Source of the DNA: Saprospiraceae bacterium | GTDB taxonomy: Bacteria; Bacteroidota; Bacteroidia; Chitinophagales; Saprospiraceae | Assembly (NCBI GenBank): GCA_016714085.1 | Contig: JADJNW010000001.1 | Coordinates: 620,001-684,000 of the forward strand | Direction: 5' to 3' | DNA length: 64,000 nt | Part shown: in pieces, positions 23,179-32,214 of the stretch | How the letters are laid out: the number at the start of each line of letters is the position of its first letter | Numbering within the stretch: the stretch's first letter is position 1 | The notes under the pieces: generated by a model | Seen by the model: only the letters and a program-made list of their open reading frames with translations | What the model was told of the DNA's origin: nothing | The model's database searches: none | Position numbers and translations under genes: made by a program

Positions 23179-23901
23179 ATGGAATTCCGCACACTTTCTA
23201 TTATCATTCCGGCTTATAACGAAGGCGCAACGATTCATTTGATTCTCGATAAAGTACGAGCAGTTCAATTGCTTCATCATATTGAAAAAGAGGTAATTAT
23301 AATTAATGATTGTTCAAAAGATAATACCGAGGATGCTATCCTGAAATATAAAGCTGCGCATCCGGAATTCAATATTCAATATGTCAAGCATGAAGTAAAC
23401 CAGGGCAAAGGCGCGGCCCTGCACACTGGCATCGCAAGGGCGAGCGGCGAGTATATCATTATACAAGATGCGGACTTAGAGTACGATCCCGAAGAATACA
23501 ATTTGCTCTTGCCGCCAGTGCTGAAAGGCTTTGCTGACGTGGTGTATGGCTCCCGCTTCATGGGTGGCAATCCGCATCGTATTTTGTTTTTTTGGCATTC
23601 GATTGGGAATCGATTTCTGACTTTTTTATCGAATATGTTTACTGATTTGAATCTGACCGATATGGAAACTTGCTATAAAATGTTTCGCTCGGATTTGATC
23701 AAAGGCTTGAATTTAAAGGAAAAACGCTTTGGTTTTGAACCGGAAGTGACCGCGAAAATCGCCAGAGCACCCAAAGTGCGTATTTACGAAGTGGGCATTT
23801 CGTATTACGGTCGAACGTATGACGAAGGCAAAAAAATTGGCTGGCGCGATGGGCTTCGTGCTATTTATTGTATTATGAAATATGGATTTTTTAGATTATA
23901 A
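23179..23901 (+). CDS. Family 2 glycosyltransferase (polyprenyl-phosphate type)
   Basis: A 240-residue GT-A enzyme. [14 protein letters not shown] at the N-terminus binds the nucleotide sugar, [11 protein letters not shown] follows, and D97-x-D99 in [15 protein letters not shown] is the metal-binding motif. The rest ([34 protein letters not shown]) matches the DPM1/dolichyl-phosphate-mannose-synthase-like group that charges polyprenyl phosphate with a sugar at the cytoplasmic membrane. No C-terminal membrane segment is present. A polytopic membrane protein starts 24 bp later and may use the lipid-linked sugar; that is inferred from order. Confidence 0.9.
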   Translation: MEFRTLSIIIPAYNEGATIHLILDKVRAVQLLHHIEKEVIIINDCSKDNTEDAILKYKAAHPEFNIQYVKHEVNQGKGAALHTGIARASGEYIIIQDADLEYDPEEYNLLLPPVLKGFADVVYGSRFMGGNPHRILFFWHSIGNRFLTFLSNMFTDLNLTDMETCYKMFRSDLIKGLNLKEKRFGFEPEVTAKIARAPKVRIYEVGISYYGRTYDEGKKIGWRDGLRAIYCIMKYGFFRL

Positions 23902-23924
23902 AAACCATTATCTGTGAACGATTT

Positions 23925-25784
23925 ATGAAGCATTTAAACCCTAAAATAATCGGATTTGCTCTTTTGATATTCCTTTCCATACTCTTGGTTTATCTGCGTT
24001 TCAAGCCCTATGTAGATCAGCCCAATTCCTCTTTTTTCGATTTGTACGGTGATGGCTTTAAAAATTATGCGACTACGCTCTACCATATTAAATTTGATAG
24101 CACTTATATGCAGTATGAGGGTATGAATTATCCTTATGGAGAACATGTGTTATTCACTGATTGTCAGCCTATTCTGGCAAATTCACTCAAATTTATCAGC
24201 CAAAACGTCGTTGATGTTTCCGATTATACGGTGGCGATTGTCAATCTTACCATGCTATTTTCATTTGTATTATGCAGTATATTTTTATACCTGATTTTCA
24301 ATCGATTAAAATTACCGATTTGGTATAATATTTTAGTATCCCTGGGATTGACATTTCTTGCGCCACAATTGTACCGCGTGATTGGGCATTATGGACTGGC
24401 GCATAGTTTTGTCGTGCCAGCGATACTCTATTTTTTAATGCGATTTGAAGAAAAACGAAGCTGGACATTAAGTGCCGTAACTGCTGTATTTATAATACTT
24501 ACGGCACAATTGCATTTTTATTTTTTTGCGATTTCAGCGGTCCTGATTACGGCTTATTTTTTCTTTTACTGGCTGCGGAATTTTAGCGGGCAACTCACAG
24601 GAAAATTGGCTTTACATTATGGTATTCAAGTTCTTACACCTTTAATATTCTTGCAATTATGGTCGCATTGGGGCGACACCGTGCGCGACCGACCTACACT
24701 GCCAATGGGTTTCCTCGATTTTCGGGCCTTTGCAGAAGGCATTTTTACGGGTTCAAAAATCCCATTTTGGCAATGGATAGATCGAACAATCGTGGATATC
24801 CGCGATTTGAATATGGAAAATGAAGCATTTGTTGGGACGGTTTCGACCATTTTTGCTTTAGCCCTGATTGTCAGATGGTGCATCCGACGATTCAAAAAGC
24901 CGTTCCTGCCTTACGTTGAGAGCGATTTTCTAAGAAATTTATTTCCAGCAGTATTTGTCATTTTGCTATTCTCGCTGGGTTTGCCTTTCACGCTGCCCGG
25001 CATGAGTGGTTTGCTCGATCACATGGGCCCTTTCCGCCAATTCCGGGGCTTGGGGCGCTTCGCCTGGGCCTTTTATTTTGGTTGGAATATTATTGTTTGG
25101 TATTCTTTGTATCAGCTTGCCGCCAATGCAAAAAAAATTTGGATCAAAGGTCTTATCCTTGTTCCGGCCTTATCGTTATTGGCTTATGAAAGTTTTCATT
25201 TTGCGAAAGCATCTTATTTCTCACCCTGGAAAGACGAGCGTTTGATCAAATCCCGATTTGAAACAAGTGAAAATTATTGGTTTAAAAATATTGATATCGA
25301 TCGATACCAGGCGGTACTGCCGATTCCCTATTATCATATTGGTTCTGAGAATTTTGAATTCGGTCCTTTGGGCGATCAGTTGCGCTTCAGCTTGATTCCC
25401 GGCTGGCATTTTGGCATTCCGAATTTGGGTGTTTTTCTGAGTCGAAATTCATACTCCCAAACGCTGGAACACTTGCCATTAGCGCTGTATCCTTATCGTC
25501 CGGTGGATTTATTGAGCCGTTTGCCAAACCAAAAGCCTTTGTTGGTGGTCATTGATCGCGTACAACGTGGAAATTTTGCTGCAAAAAACGATTTCAGTTA
25601 TTTGATGCGTCAAGGTAAATTATTATATGCGGATGATTTGGTGGAATTGTACGAACTGCCTGTAGATGCTACGATCAAAGCCGCCGAGCTATGGCACAAC
25701 GATGTACTCAATGGCTGGAATTATGCGCAAGAAAATTTTACTTTGCGCGATGGCTTTATGTGCCGGATAGCGCTACAACATTGA
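23925..25784 (+). CDS. Polytopic membrane protein, GT-C-like (5' part of a frameshifted gene)
   Basis: A protein with about eleven hydrophobic segments in the first ~430 residues, starting MKHLNPKIIGFALLIFLSIL. The first periplasmic loop is acidic (FFDLYGDGFKNYATTLYH), as in GT-C glycosyltransferases that use lipid-linked sugars. A soluble C-terminal domain follows. The frame degenerates after NFTLRDGF, near 25758, and continues in another frame through 26245. I do not recognise a named family. The upstream family 2 glycosyltransferase makes a role in transferring a lipid-linked sugar plausible. Confidence 0.75.
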   Translation: MKHLNPKIIGFALLIFLSILLVYLRFKPYVDQPNSSFFDLYGDGFKNYATTLYHIKFDSTYMQYEGMNYPYGEHVLFTDCQPILANSLKFISQNVVDVSDYTVAIVNLTMLFSFVLCSIFLYLIFNRLKLPIWYNILVSLGLTFLAPQLYRVIGHYGLAHSFVVPAILYFLMRFEEKRSWTLSAVTAVFIILTAQLHFYFFAISAVLITAYFFFYWLRNFSGQLTGKLALHYGIQVLTPLIFLQLWSHWGDTVRDRPTLPMGFLDFRAFAEGIFTGSKIPFWQWIDRTIVDIRDLNMENEAFVGTVSTIFALALIVRWCIRRFKKPFLPYVESDFLRNLFPAVFVILLFSLGLPFTLPGMSGLLDHMGPFRQFRGLGRFAWAFYFGWNIIVWYSLYQLAANAKKIWIKGLILVPALSLLAYESFHFAKASYFSPWKDERLIKSRFETSENYWFKNIDIDRYQAVLPIPYYHIGSENFEFGPLGDQLRFSLIPGWHFGIPNLGVFLSRNSYSQTLEHLPLALYPYRPVDLLSRLPNQKPLLVVIDRVQRGNFAAKNDFSYLMRQGKLLYADDLVELYELPVDATIKAAELWHNDVLNGWNYAQENFTLRDGFMCRIALQH

Positions 25785-26245
25785 TTTGGGAGCGTTTCGA
25801 CGATAAATCTTCTGAAAAAACATATCAAGGAAAAGGTGCATTTGAAGCACCGCTGGAAAAGGTAATTCCTATTTGGGAAGGGAGGTTGCCGAGTGTTTCC
25901 AATACTTTGAGCGTTTGGGTGTACATGGGCGAAGATCAACATCCGCGCATCAATTTTAAAGGCTGGGAAATCGACACGGAAGGCAATGAAAAACTCATCG
26001 CGCATAATGGCTCTCGGTTTGACGTCAAAGCCTTGGATAGAAAGGGCTGGGGCTATGTGGAATTCCCAATTTCTGTGAGCAATCTGGAACATCGTGTTCG
26101 TCTGGAATTGGAATGCAAGCAAATGCTGGTTGACAAAGTCTGGATTGATGAATTGCTCATTCGACCGCAAGGCAAAAGCGTATTTTCGCAGCAAGGCGAG
26201 TGGTTGGTGTACGATAATTATTGGTTTGAGAACAAAAAGGACTAA
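25755..26245 (+). CDS. Soluble C-terminal domain of the polytopic membrane protein
   Basis: Reads YVPDSATTLIWERFDDKS and continues to QGEWLVYDNYWFENKKD without a start of its own, directly following the membrane protein in a shifted frame. It looks like a beta-rich carbohydrate-binding-type domain (IWEGRLPSVSNTLSVWVYM). Joined to the upstream part by one indel, the protein would be about 770 residues. The stop overlaps the stop of the convergent methyltransferase gene by 4 bp. Confidence 0.65.
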
Positions 26246-27087
26246 TGAATTTGTAACCAAAAAGAACCACCATGCCTTTCCACGCCAGTCAGATTCGGAT
26301 GTTCCCACAAGGGTTTTAAAATCGAGGATAATTCCGCATCTTCCGAAACGAAATAATTCGGCATTAAAGGTCTGTAACGCTGTGGATTAGATAGTAAATA
26401 AATTCCTAATCCGTACTGTTCTGAATAAAAGCGATCGCACATAAATTGCGGATAATCGTATGGCAAATAAATATCATGTATATGTACAATTACGCCAGGC
26501 TTCAAGCGTGGCAATACTTCCAGAAAAAAAACTGTTGCATCGGAATTGGGGAGCATTCGATGAGAATTATCAACAAATAAAATATCGTTCGGCTCTAAAT
26601 CTACAAGAAATTCAAAGCTCGTCTGTTCAAAAGGCATCCGAATAATTCGATCTGTCAGTTCGTCAATCTCGGCGCGCGGCGCGGGGTCTATGGAAATGAT
26701 TTCGGTAGGCAAATTTTGTTCTGTTTTTGCTTTAAAAGCAACTTTGGTCGAATTGCCGGAGCCAATTTCGACGTATTGTTTTGGCTTGAAATGCGCCAAC
26801 AATGTGTACAATATCACAATATCCAACCCAGGCAGGTAGCCATTAAGCCAATGTGGTTGCTGCAATTCCTGTTGTTCTTTAGGAATTTTTTGAAAAATTG
26901 ATGCGAACTGCAAAGCTTCTTGTAATAAATTTTTATAATCTGTTCTGTATTCATTTATAATCGAATACAACAAATCATGCGGTGGTTTGCCATGACCATA
27001 ACGCGGCTGGAAATCAACCGGGTATTCTAAAAAAAGATGCTGGAAGCGAGGAGACAGAAAACGGTATAAATCCTTGAGCATTTTCAT
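26242..27087 (-). CDS. Class I SAM-dependent methyltransferase
   Basis: A 281-residue protein with a Rossmann-type methyltransferase domain from about residue 95. YVEIGSGNSTKVAFKAK is the SAM-binding loop, IISIDPAPRAEID the acidic strand-2 motif, and DILFVDNSHRML and VIVHIHDIYLPYDYP the later strands. The set resembles Methyltransf_24-type enzymes often found near glycan or polysaccharide genes. The substrate is unknown; an extracellular-glycan building block would fit the neighbouring glycosyltransferase genes. Confidence 0.85.
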   Translation of the reverse strand: MKMLKDLYRFLSPRFQHLFLEYPVDFQPRYGHGKPPHDLLYSIINEYRTDYKNLLQEALQFASIFQKIPKEQQELQQPHWLNGYLPGLDIVILYTLLAHFKPKQYVEIGSGNSTKVAFKAKTEQNLPTEIISIDPAPRAEIDELTDRIIRMPFEQTSFEFLVDLEPNDILFVDNSHRMLPNSDATVFFLEVLPRLKPGVIVHIHDIYLPYDYPQFMCDRFYSEQYGLGIYLLSNPQRYRPLMPNYFVSEDAELSSILKPLWEHPNLTGVERHGGSFWLQIH

Positions 27088-27265
27088 ATTGCAAAGAAAC
27101 GACTTTTACATAAATCCTGCTTTTTCTGGATCTGCATTGTAAATCGTTTTTTTATTCCGCGTTCAATCCTGATATTTTCCTGATTTTTGTGAAAACCACG
27201 CCCAAGGCCCTCACTCGCTACCTCCAATAAACCTTTTAACCTTTAAGTCTATAAACCAATCAAAT

Positions 27266-27589
27266 ATGACCGAATTTCAACGCGCAATCTTAGAAGGTAT
27301 TCCTGATCAAATGCCTCCCGCTCCACACTTGGAGGAAGAAGGGATAAGCCATGCGCCCAAGCGCAATATTGAAGGTGTTTTGACGCATGAAGAAAAAATA
27401 TTAGCGGTTAAAAATGCACTGCGCTACTTCCAGCCCAAGCACCACGTGGTATTGGCAAATGAATTTGCAGAAGAATTGGAGCGCTATGGCCGTATTTATA
27501 TGCATCGTTTTAGACCTAATTATAATATGTATGCTCGACCAATTGGGAATATCCGCATCGTTCGAGGCAAGCAGCAGCTATTATGTTGA
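27266..27589 (+). CDS. hutU: Urocanate hydratase, N-terminal part (frameshifted gene)
   Basis: Starts MTEFQRAILEGIPDQMPP, typical for the long Bacteroidota urocanase. EEKILAVKNALRYFQPKHH and the strongly conserved YGRIYMHRFRPNYNMYARPI follow. After PI the frame turns to NIRIVRGKQQLLC and stops, while another frame reads YPHRSRQAAAIMLMIQNN, the true continuation. The break is at or near the GGG at 27545-27547. With the next fragment the enzyme would be about 680-690 residues. It converts urocanate to imidazolone propionate in histidine degradation. No other hut gene is visible nearby. Confidence 0.88.
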   Translation: MTEFQRAILEGIPDQMPPAPHLEEEGISHAPKRNIEGVLTHEEKILAVKNALRYFQPKHHVVLANEFAEELERYGRIYMHRFRPNYNMYARPIGNIRIVRGKQQLLC

Positions 27590-29355
27590 TGATTCAAAAT
27601 AACCTTGATCCTAAAGTTGCCAAATACCCGTATGAATTGATCACCTATGGTGGCAACGGCGCGGTTTTTCAAAATTGGGCGCAGTATCGCCTCACTATGA
27701 AGTATTTAGCTGAGATGAGCGATGAACAGACCTTAGTCTTATACTCAGGGCATCCATTAGGCTTATTTCCATCGCATCGAGAAGCGCCAAGAGTGGTCAT
27801 TACGAATGGTATGATGATTCCGAATTATTCTAAAAAAGAAGATTGGAATAAATATAATGCATTGGGCGTCACGCAATATGGGCAGATGACGGCTGGTTCC
27901 TTTATGTATATTGGGCCACAAGGTATTGTGCACGGTACCACTATTACACTTTTGAATGCTGCTCGTCGAACCTCCAACCCAAAACTTCCAACTTCCAACC
28001 TCCAACTTCCAACCTCCAACTTCCAACCTCCAACCTCCTCCAAACCCCTTGCAGGTCAACTATTTGTCACCTCCGGCTTAGGTGGAATGTCAGGTGCGCA
28101 AGCGCGGGCAGCAGTAATCACAGGCGCGGTGGGCGTCATCGCTGAGGTTGATCCTGATGCGGTACAGCAAAGAATCAACGACGGCTATATCGAGCGGGAA
28201 CTTGTTTTTGTGGATTTGACCGATTTAATTATAAAAATCAAGGATTATCGCCAACGTGGCGAAGGCGTAGCCCTCATTTATCATGGCAATATCGTGGATT
28301 TGTGGGAATGCTTTGTTATTGAAAATATCCATGTAGAATTAGGCTCAGATCAAACCTCTCTGCATAATATTGATGATCTCGGCTATTGCCCGGCAGGTTA
28401 TTCTTTCGCTCAGGCAAAGGAATTATTAGCAAGCAATAAAGAAAAATTTTTAGAGGAAGTACGCAATTCCTTGCGCCGCCATGTCAACGCTATCAACACT
28501 TTAGCAGCACGCGGCATGTATTTTTGGGATTATGGCAACGCCTTTTTACTGGAAGCTGGAAAAGCGGGTGCAAATATTTGGCAAGATGCACCAACGCAAA
28601 CATATAAATATCCGTCTTACGTGGAAGACATTATGGGGCCTTTGTGTTTTGATTATGGCTTTGGTCCTTTTCGTTGGGTATGCACCTCGGGTAGTAAAGA
28701 AGATTTGGATAAAACAGATCGGATTGCAGCATCAATACTGCGTTCTATGCTACAAGAAGCGCCAACCGAAATTCAAGAACAATTGCGTGACAATTTACAT
28801 TGGATCCAAGAAGCCGATCAGAATATCCCGATTGTAGGTTCTAAATCGCGCATTTTATATGCCGATGCCGAAGGCAGAATCAAAATAGCACAAGCATTCA
28901 ATGATGCTATTGCCAAAGGTGAAATTAGCGCACCAATTGTGCTGGGGCGCGATCATCATGATGTGTCGGGCACGGATTCGCCTTACCGCGAAACCGCCAA
29001 TATTTATGATGGTTCCAGATTTACGGCCGATATGGCGGTGCAAAATGTTATCGGTGACGCATGTAGAGGGGCGACTTGGGTGAGCCTGCACAATGGTGGT
29101 GGCGTGGGTTGGGGAGAAGTGATCAATGGTGGCTTTGGTATGGTGCTCGATGGTACGCCGGAAGCCGCGCGGCGCTTGCAATCTATGCTTTTTTGGGATG
29201 TTAATAATGGCATTGCCCGGCGCAGTTGGGCGCGTAATCAGGGAGCGATGCACGCCATCCAGCGAGCAATGCAACAGCACCCAGAGATGCGTATCACAAT
29301 ACCGCAATTGGCAGAAGATTATTTAATAGAAAAGGCATTTAAAAGCATCAAATAA
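27583..29355 (+). CDS. hutU: Urocanate hydratase, main part (frameshifted gene)
   Basis: Continues from MLMIQNNLDPKVAKYPYELI through the NAD+-binding urocanase core: TYGGNGAVFQNWAQYRL, MYIGPQGIVHGTTIT, FVTSGLGGMSGAQ, and the catalytic and NAD-proximal segment YCPAGYSF to SLHNGGGVGWGEVINGG. The first methionine here is internal; the real start is at 27266. A stretch of 21 codons at 27974-28036 is made of nine CCAACYT-type heptamers and reads as repeated LPTSNxQ. It replaces a loop just ahead of LAGQLFVTSGLGG. The rest of the enzyme is intact, so the inserted loop may be tolerated. Confidence 0.93.
   Translation: MLMIQNNLDPKVAKYPYELITYGGNGAVFQNWAQYRLTMKYLAEMSDEQTLVLYSGHPLGLFPSHREAPRVVITNGMMIPNYSKKEDWNKYNALGVTQYGQMTAGSFMYIGPQGIVHGTTITLLNAARRTSNPKLPTSNLQLPTSNFQPPTSSKPLAGQLFVTSGLGGMSGAQARAAVITGAVGVIAEVDPDAVQQRINDGYIERELVFVDLTDLIIKIKDYRQRGEGVALIYHGNIVDLWECFVIENIHVELGSDQTSLHNIDDLGYCPAGYSFAQAKELLASNKEKFLEEVRNSLRRHVNAINTLAARGMYFWDYGNAFLLEAGKAGANIWQDAPTQTYKYPSYVEDIMGPLCFDYGFGPFRWVCTSGSKEDLDKTDRIAASILRSMLQEAPTEIQEQLRDNLHWIQEADQNIPIVGSKSRILYADAEGRIKIAQAFNDAIAKGEISAPIVLGRDHHDVSGTDSPYRETANIYDGSRFTADMAVQNVIGDACRGATWVSLHNGGGVGWGEVINGGFGMVLDGTPEAARRLQSMLFWDVNNGIARRSWARNQGAMHAIQRAMQQHPEMRITIPQLAEDYLIEKAFKSIK
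27974..28036 (+). repeat. In-frame heptanucleotide repeat inside hutU
   Basis: Nine 7-bp units in a row, mostly CCAACTT alternating with CCAACCT, total 63 bp, which is exactly 21 codons. It encodes LPTSNLQLPTSNFQ-like sequence in a loop of urocanase. The same unit recurs at 62299-62326 and, reverse-complemented, at 23083-23117. Confidence 0.85.
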
Positions 29356-29859
29356 ATAATATTTATAACCTCTTTAGTAAGTTTATTATTTAACAAATAA
29401 ATATTTCATTAATATATTAAAAAAAGTTCTCATTTAATTTTGACGTATTCGACTATTTTCGTAATATTGTGCTTGCACTATTGAGCGACTAGAGACTAAT
29501 CATACCTCCCCCCATTTTACTGGCTGTTTAGCAACTACCTCAATCAAGCACTTAAATTTTTTTGTATTTTGGGCAATGAGTATATTCGTTGCTACCCCAT
29601 TTTTATTTGTGACATCTTATCCTTGTAAGTGACAATTTTACCCTTTGTAATGCCTTTGGACATTACCCTTCCGAATTTACACTGATATAATAAGTCTGAT
29701 TTCATTGGCCTTTTTTGGCAATGCTAACATCGTTTGCATAATTGCTTATTACAGCATTTACAAACGCTATAAAGTATTGCAATATACCTAACAGTATGCT
29801 GTATGGTACTGAATAGGATGGTAATGTCATAATCTTCAATTACTAATAACACCAAATCT
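29356..29859. other. Gene-free upstream region of the giant repeat protein
   Basis: About 500 AT-rich bases between hutU and the repeat-protein gene with no credible gene. TAATTTTG at 29435-29442 fits the Bacteroidota -7 box but lies over 400 bp ahead of the start. The short inverted repeat GTAATG / CATTAC near 29650 is noted without assigned function. Confidence 0.45.
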
Positions 29860-32214
29860 ATGATGCACAAAATTTACAATCGGTTAATTACATTAGGGGT
29901 AGTAGGCGTCTTCTTGATATGCTTATTAACACCTACCACAACCCAAGCACAATACTGGCAGTCATGTCAGGGTTGTAATGACGAAAACGCTTGTACACTA
30001 GACTTTTGCTTTCTAGGGCATTGTTTCAATCTTCCACTGTGGAACTGTGCCACTGATTGCGAATTGGATATTTACAAAGTGGAGGTCGGAAATTGCTATT
30101 TCGATCATAGCGATTATAAAAGCAAAGCGAAACTTAAAGTCTATGTAAAATGGAAAAATGCTCCATCTTATGAAGACATTAAAGTTTCTATTAATGGCCA
30201 GGAAAAAACCGTCAATGTTGTAGGCAGAAGCGGTAGCAGCTACGCTGAGTTTATTGTACCTGCCGATGGTAGTCAAAACAATGGTATTTGGGCAAAATTC
30301 AAAAGAACACCCAGATGCAGTGACGAAGACAAGTATAAAACACCTTGGCCATGTGCCCCGCCGCCCGTTTGTGACCTCGACATTTACAAAGTGGAAGTGG
30401 GCGAATGCTGGTATGAAAATGGACAGAGCCAAGCCAAACTGAAGGTTTGTGTCAATTGGAAAAACCGTCCAGGCAGCGAAAACATTATCGTTTCCATCAA
30501 CGGTCAGAACAAAACCATTTATCCGTCCACCAAGGATGGCAATGCTTGCGTTGAGTTCATCGTTCCGGCGAATGGTACTGCCAATAATGGCATCTGGGCG
30601 AAATTCCAGTACACGACTTCCTGCCAGGATGAGGACAAGTATCACACGCCTTATGCTTGTATCCCACCGGCGCCTTGTGACCTCGACATTTACAAAGTGG
30701 AAGTTGGTGAATGCTGGTATGAAAATGGACAGAGCCAGGCGAAGCTCAAGGTTTGTGTCAATTGGAAAAACCGTCCGGCTAGCGAAAACATTATCGTTTC
30801 CATCAACGGACAGAATAAAACCATTTATCCGTCCACCAAGGATGGCAATGCTTGCGTTGAGTTCATCGTTCCGGCGAATGGTACTGCCAATAATGGCATT
30901 TGGGCGAAATTCCAGTACACGACTTCTTGTCAGGATGAAGACAAATATCACACACCTTATGCTTGTATCCCACCGGCGCCTTGTGAATTAGATATTTACA
31001 AAGTGGAGGTGGGCGAATGCTGGTATGAAAATGGACAGAGCCAAGCCAAACTGAAGGTTTGTGTCAATTGGAAAAACCGTCCAGGCAGCGAAAACATTAT
31101 CGTTTCCATCAACGGTCAGAATAAAACCATTTATCCGGCCACCAAGGATGGCAATGCTTGCGTTGAGTTCATCGTTCCGGCGAATGGTACTGCCAATAAT
31201 GGCATCTGGGCGAAATTCCAGTACACGACTTCTTGTCAGGATGAAGACAAATACCACACGCCTTATGCCTGCGTGCCGCCACCGCCTTGTGAATTAGACA
31301 TTTACAAAGTGGAAGTGGGTGAATGCTGGTATGAAAATGGACAGAGCCAGGCGAAGCTCAAGGTTTGTGTTAGTTGGAAAAACCGTCCGGCTAGCGAAAA
31401 CATTATCGTTTCCATCAACGGTCAGAATAAAACCATTTATCCGTCCACCAAGGATGGGAATGCTTGCGTTGAGTTCATCGTTCCGGCGAATGGTACTGCC
31501 AATAATGGCATTTGGGCGAAGTTCCAGTACACGACTTCTTGTCAGGATGAAGACAAATATCACACACCTTATGCTTGTATCCCGCCGCCGCCATGCGAAT
31601 TAGATATTTACAAAGTGGAGGTGGGCGAATGCTGGTATGAAAATGGACAGAGCCAGGCGAAGCTCAAGGTTTGTGTCAATTGGAAAAACCGTCCAGGCAG
31701 CGAAAACATTATCGTTTCCATCAACGGTCAGAATAAAACCATTTATCCGTCCACCAAGGATGGCAATGCTTGCGTTGAGTTCATCGTTCCGGCGAATGGT
31801 ACTGCCAATAATGGCATTTGGGCGAAGTTCCAGTACACGACTTCTTGCCAGGATGAAGATAAATATCATACGCCTTATGCTTGCGTGCCGCCACCGCCTT
31901 GTGAATTAGATATTTACAAAGTGGAAGTGAGTGAATGCTGGTATGAAAATGGACAGAGCCAGGCGAAACTCAAGGTTTGTGTCAATTGGAAAACCGTCCA
32001 GGCAGCGAAAACATTATCGTTTCCATCAACGGTCAGAATAAAACCATTTATCCGTCCACCAAGGATGGCAATGCTTGCGTTGAGTTCATCGTTCCGGCGA
32101 ATGGTACTGCCAATAATGGCATTTGGGCGAAGTTCCAGTACACGACTTCCTGCCAGGATGAAGATAAATATCATACGCCTTATGCTTGCGTGCCGCCGCC
32201 GCCTTGTGAATTAG
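29860..32214 (+). CDS. Giant tandem-repeat secreted protein, N-terminal part
   Basis: A signal peptide (residues ~8-30, LGVVGVFLICLLTP, ending TQAQ) and a short Cys-rich segment (SCQGCNDENACTLDFC) precede tandem repeats of about 102 residues. Each repeat starts C-x-L-D-I-Y-K-V-E-V and contains ENIIVSINGQNKTIYPSTKD, then CVEFIVPANGTANNGIWAKF, and ends TSCQDEDKYHTPYAC. Repeats 2-7 are nearly identical. At 31990-31993 repeat 7 has four A's where repeats 2-6 have five, and the translation from there to 32214 is out of frame. The real gene most likely continues to 35069. The four conserved Cys per repeat and the beta-rich pattern suggest disulfide-bonded Ig-like modules on the cell surface. No named family is recognised. 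Confidence 0.85.
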   Translation: MMHKIYNRLITLGVVGVFLICLLTPTTTQAQYWQSCQGCNDENACTLDFCFLGHCFNLPLWNCATDCELDIYKVEVGNCYFDHSDYKSKAKLKVYVKWKNAPSYEDIKVSINGQEKTVNVVGRSGSSYAEFIVPADGSQNNGIWAKFKRTPRCSDEDKYKTPWPCAPPPVCDLDIYKVEVGECWYENGQSQAKLKVCVNWKNRPGSENIIVSINGQNKTIYPSTKDGNACVEFIVPANGTANNGIWAKFQYTTSCQDEDKYHTPYACIPPAPCDLDIYKVEVGECWYENGQSQAKLKVCVNWKNRPASENIIVSINGQNKTIYPSTKDGNACVEFIVPANGTANNGIWAKFQYTTSCQDEDKYHTPYACIPPAPCELDIYKVEVGECWYENGQSQAKLKVCVNWKNRPGSENIIVSINGQNKTIYPATKDGNACVEFIVPANGTANNGIWAKFQYTTSCQDEDKYHTPYACVPPPPCELDIYKVEVGECWYENGQSQAKLKVCVSWKNRPASENIIVSINGQNKTIYPSTKDGNACVEFIVPANGTANNGIWAKFQYTTSCQDEDKYHTPYACIPPPPCELDIYKVEVGECWYENGQSQAKLKVCVNWKNRPGSENIIVSINGQNKTIYPSTKDGNACVEFIVPANGTANNGIWAKFQYTTSCQDEDKYHTPYACVPPPPCELDIYKVEVSECWYENGQSQAKLKVCVNWKTVQAAKTLSFPSTVRIKPFIRPPRMAMLALSSSFRRMVLPIMAFGRSSSTRLPARMKINIIRLMLACRRRLVN

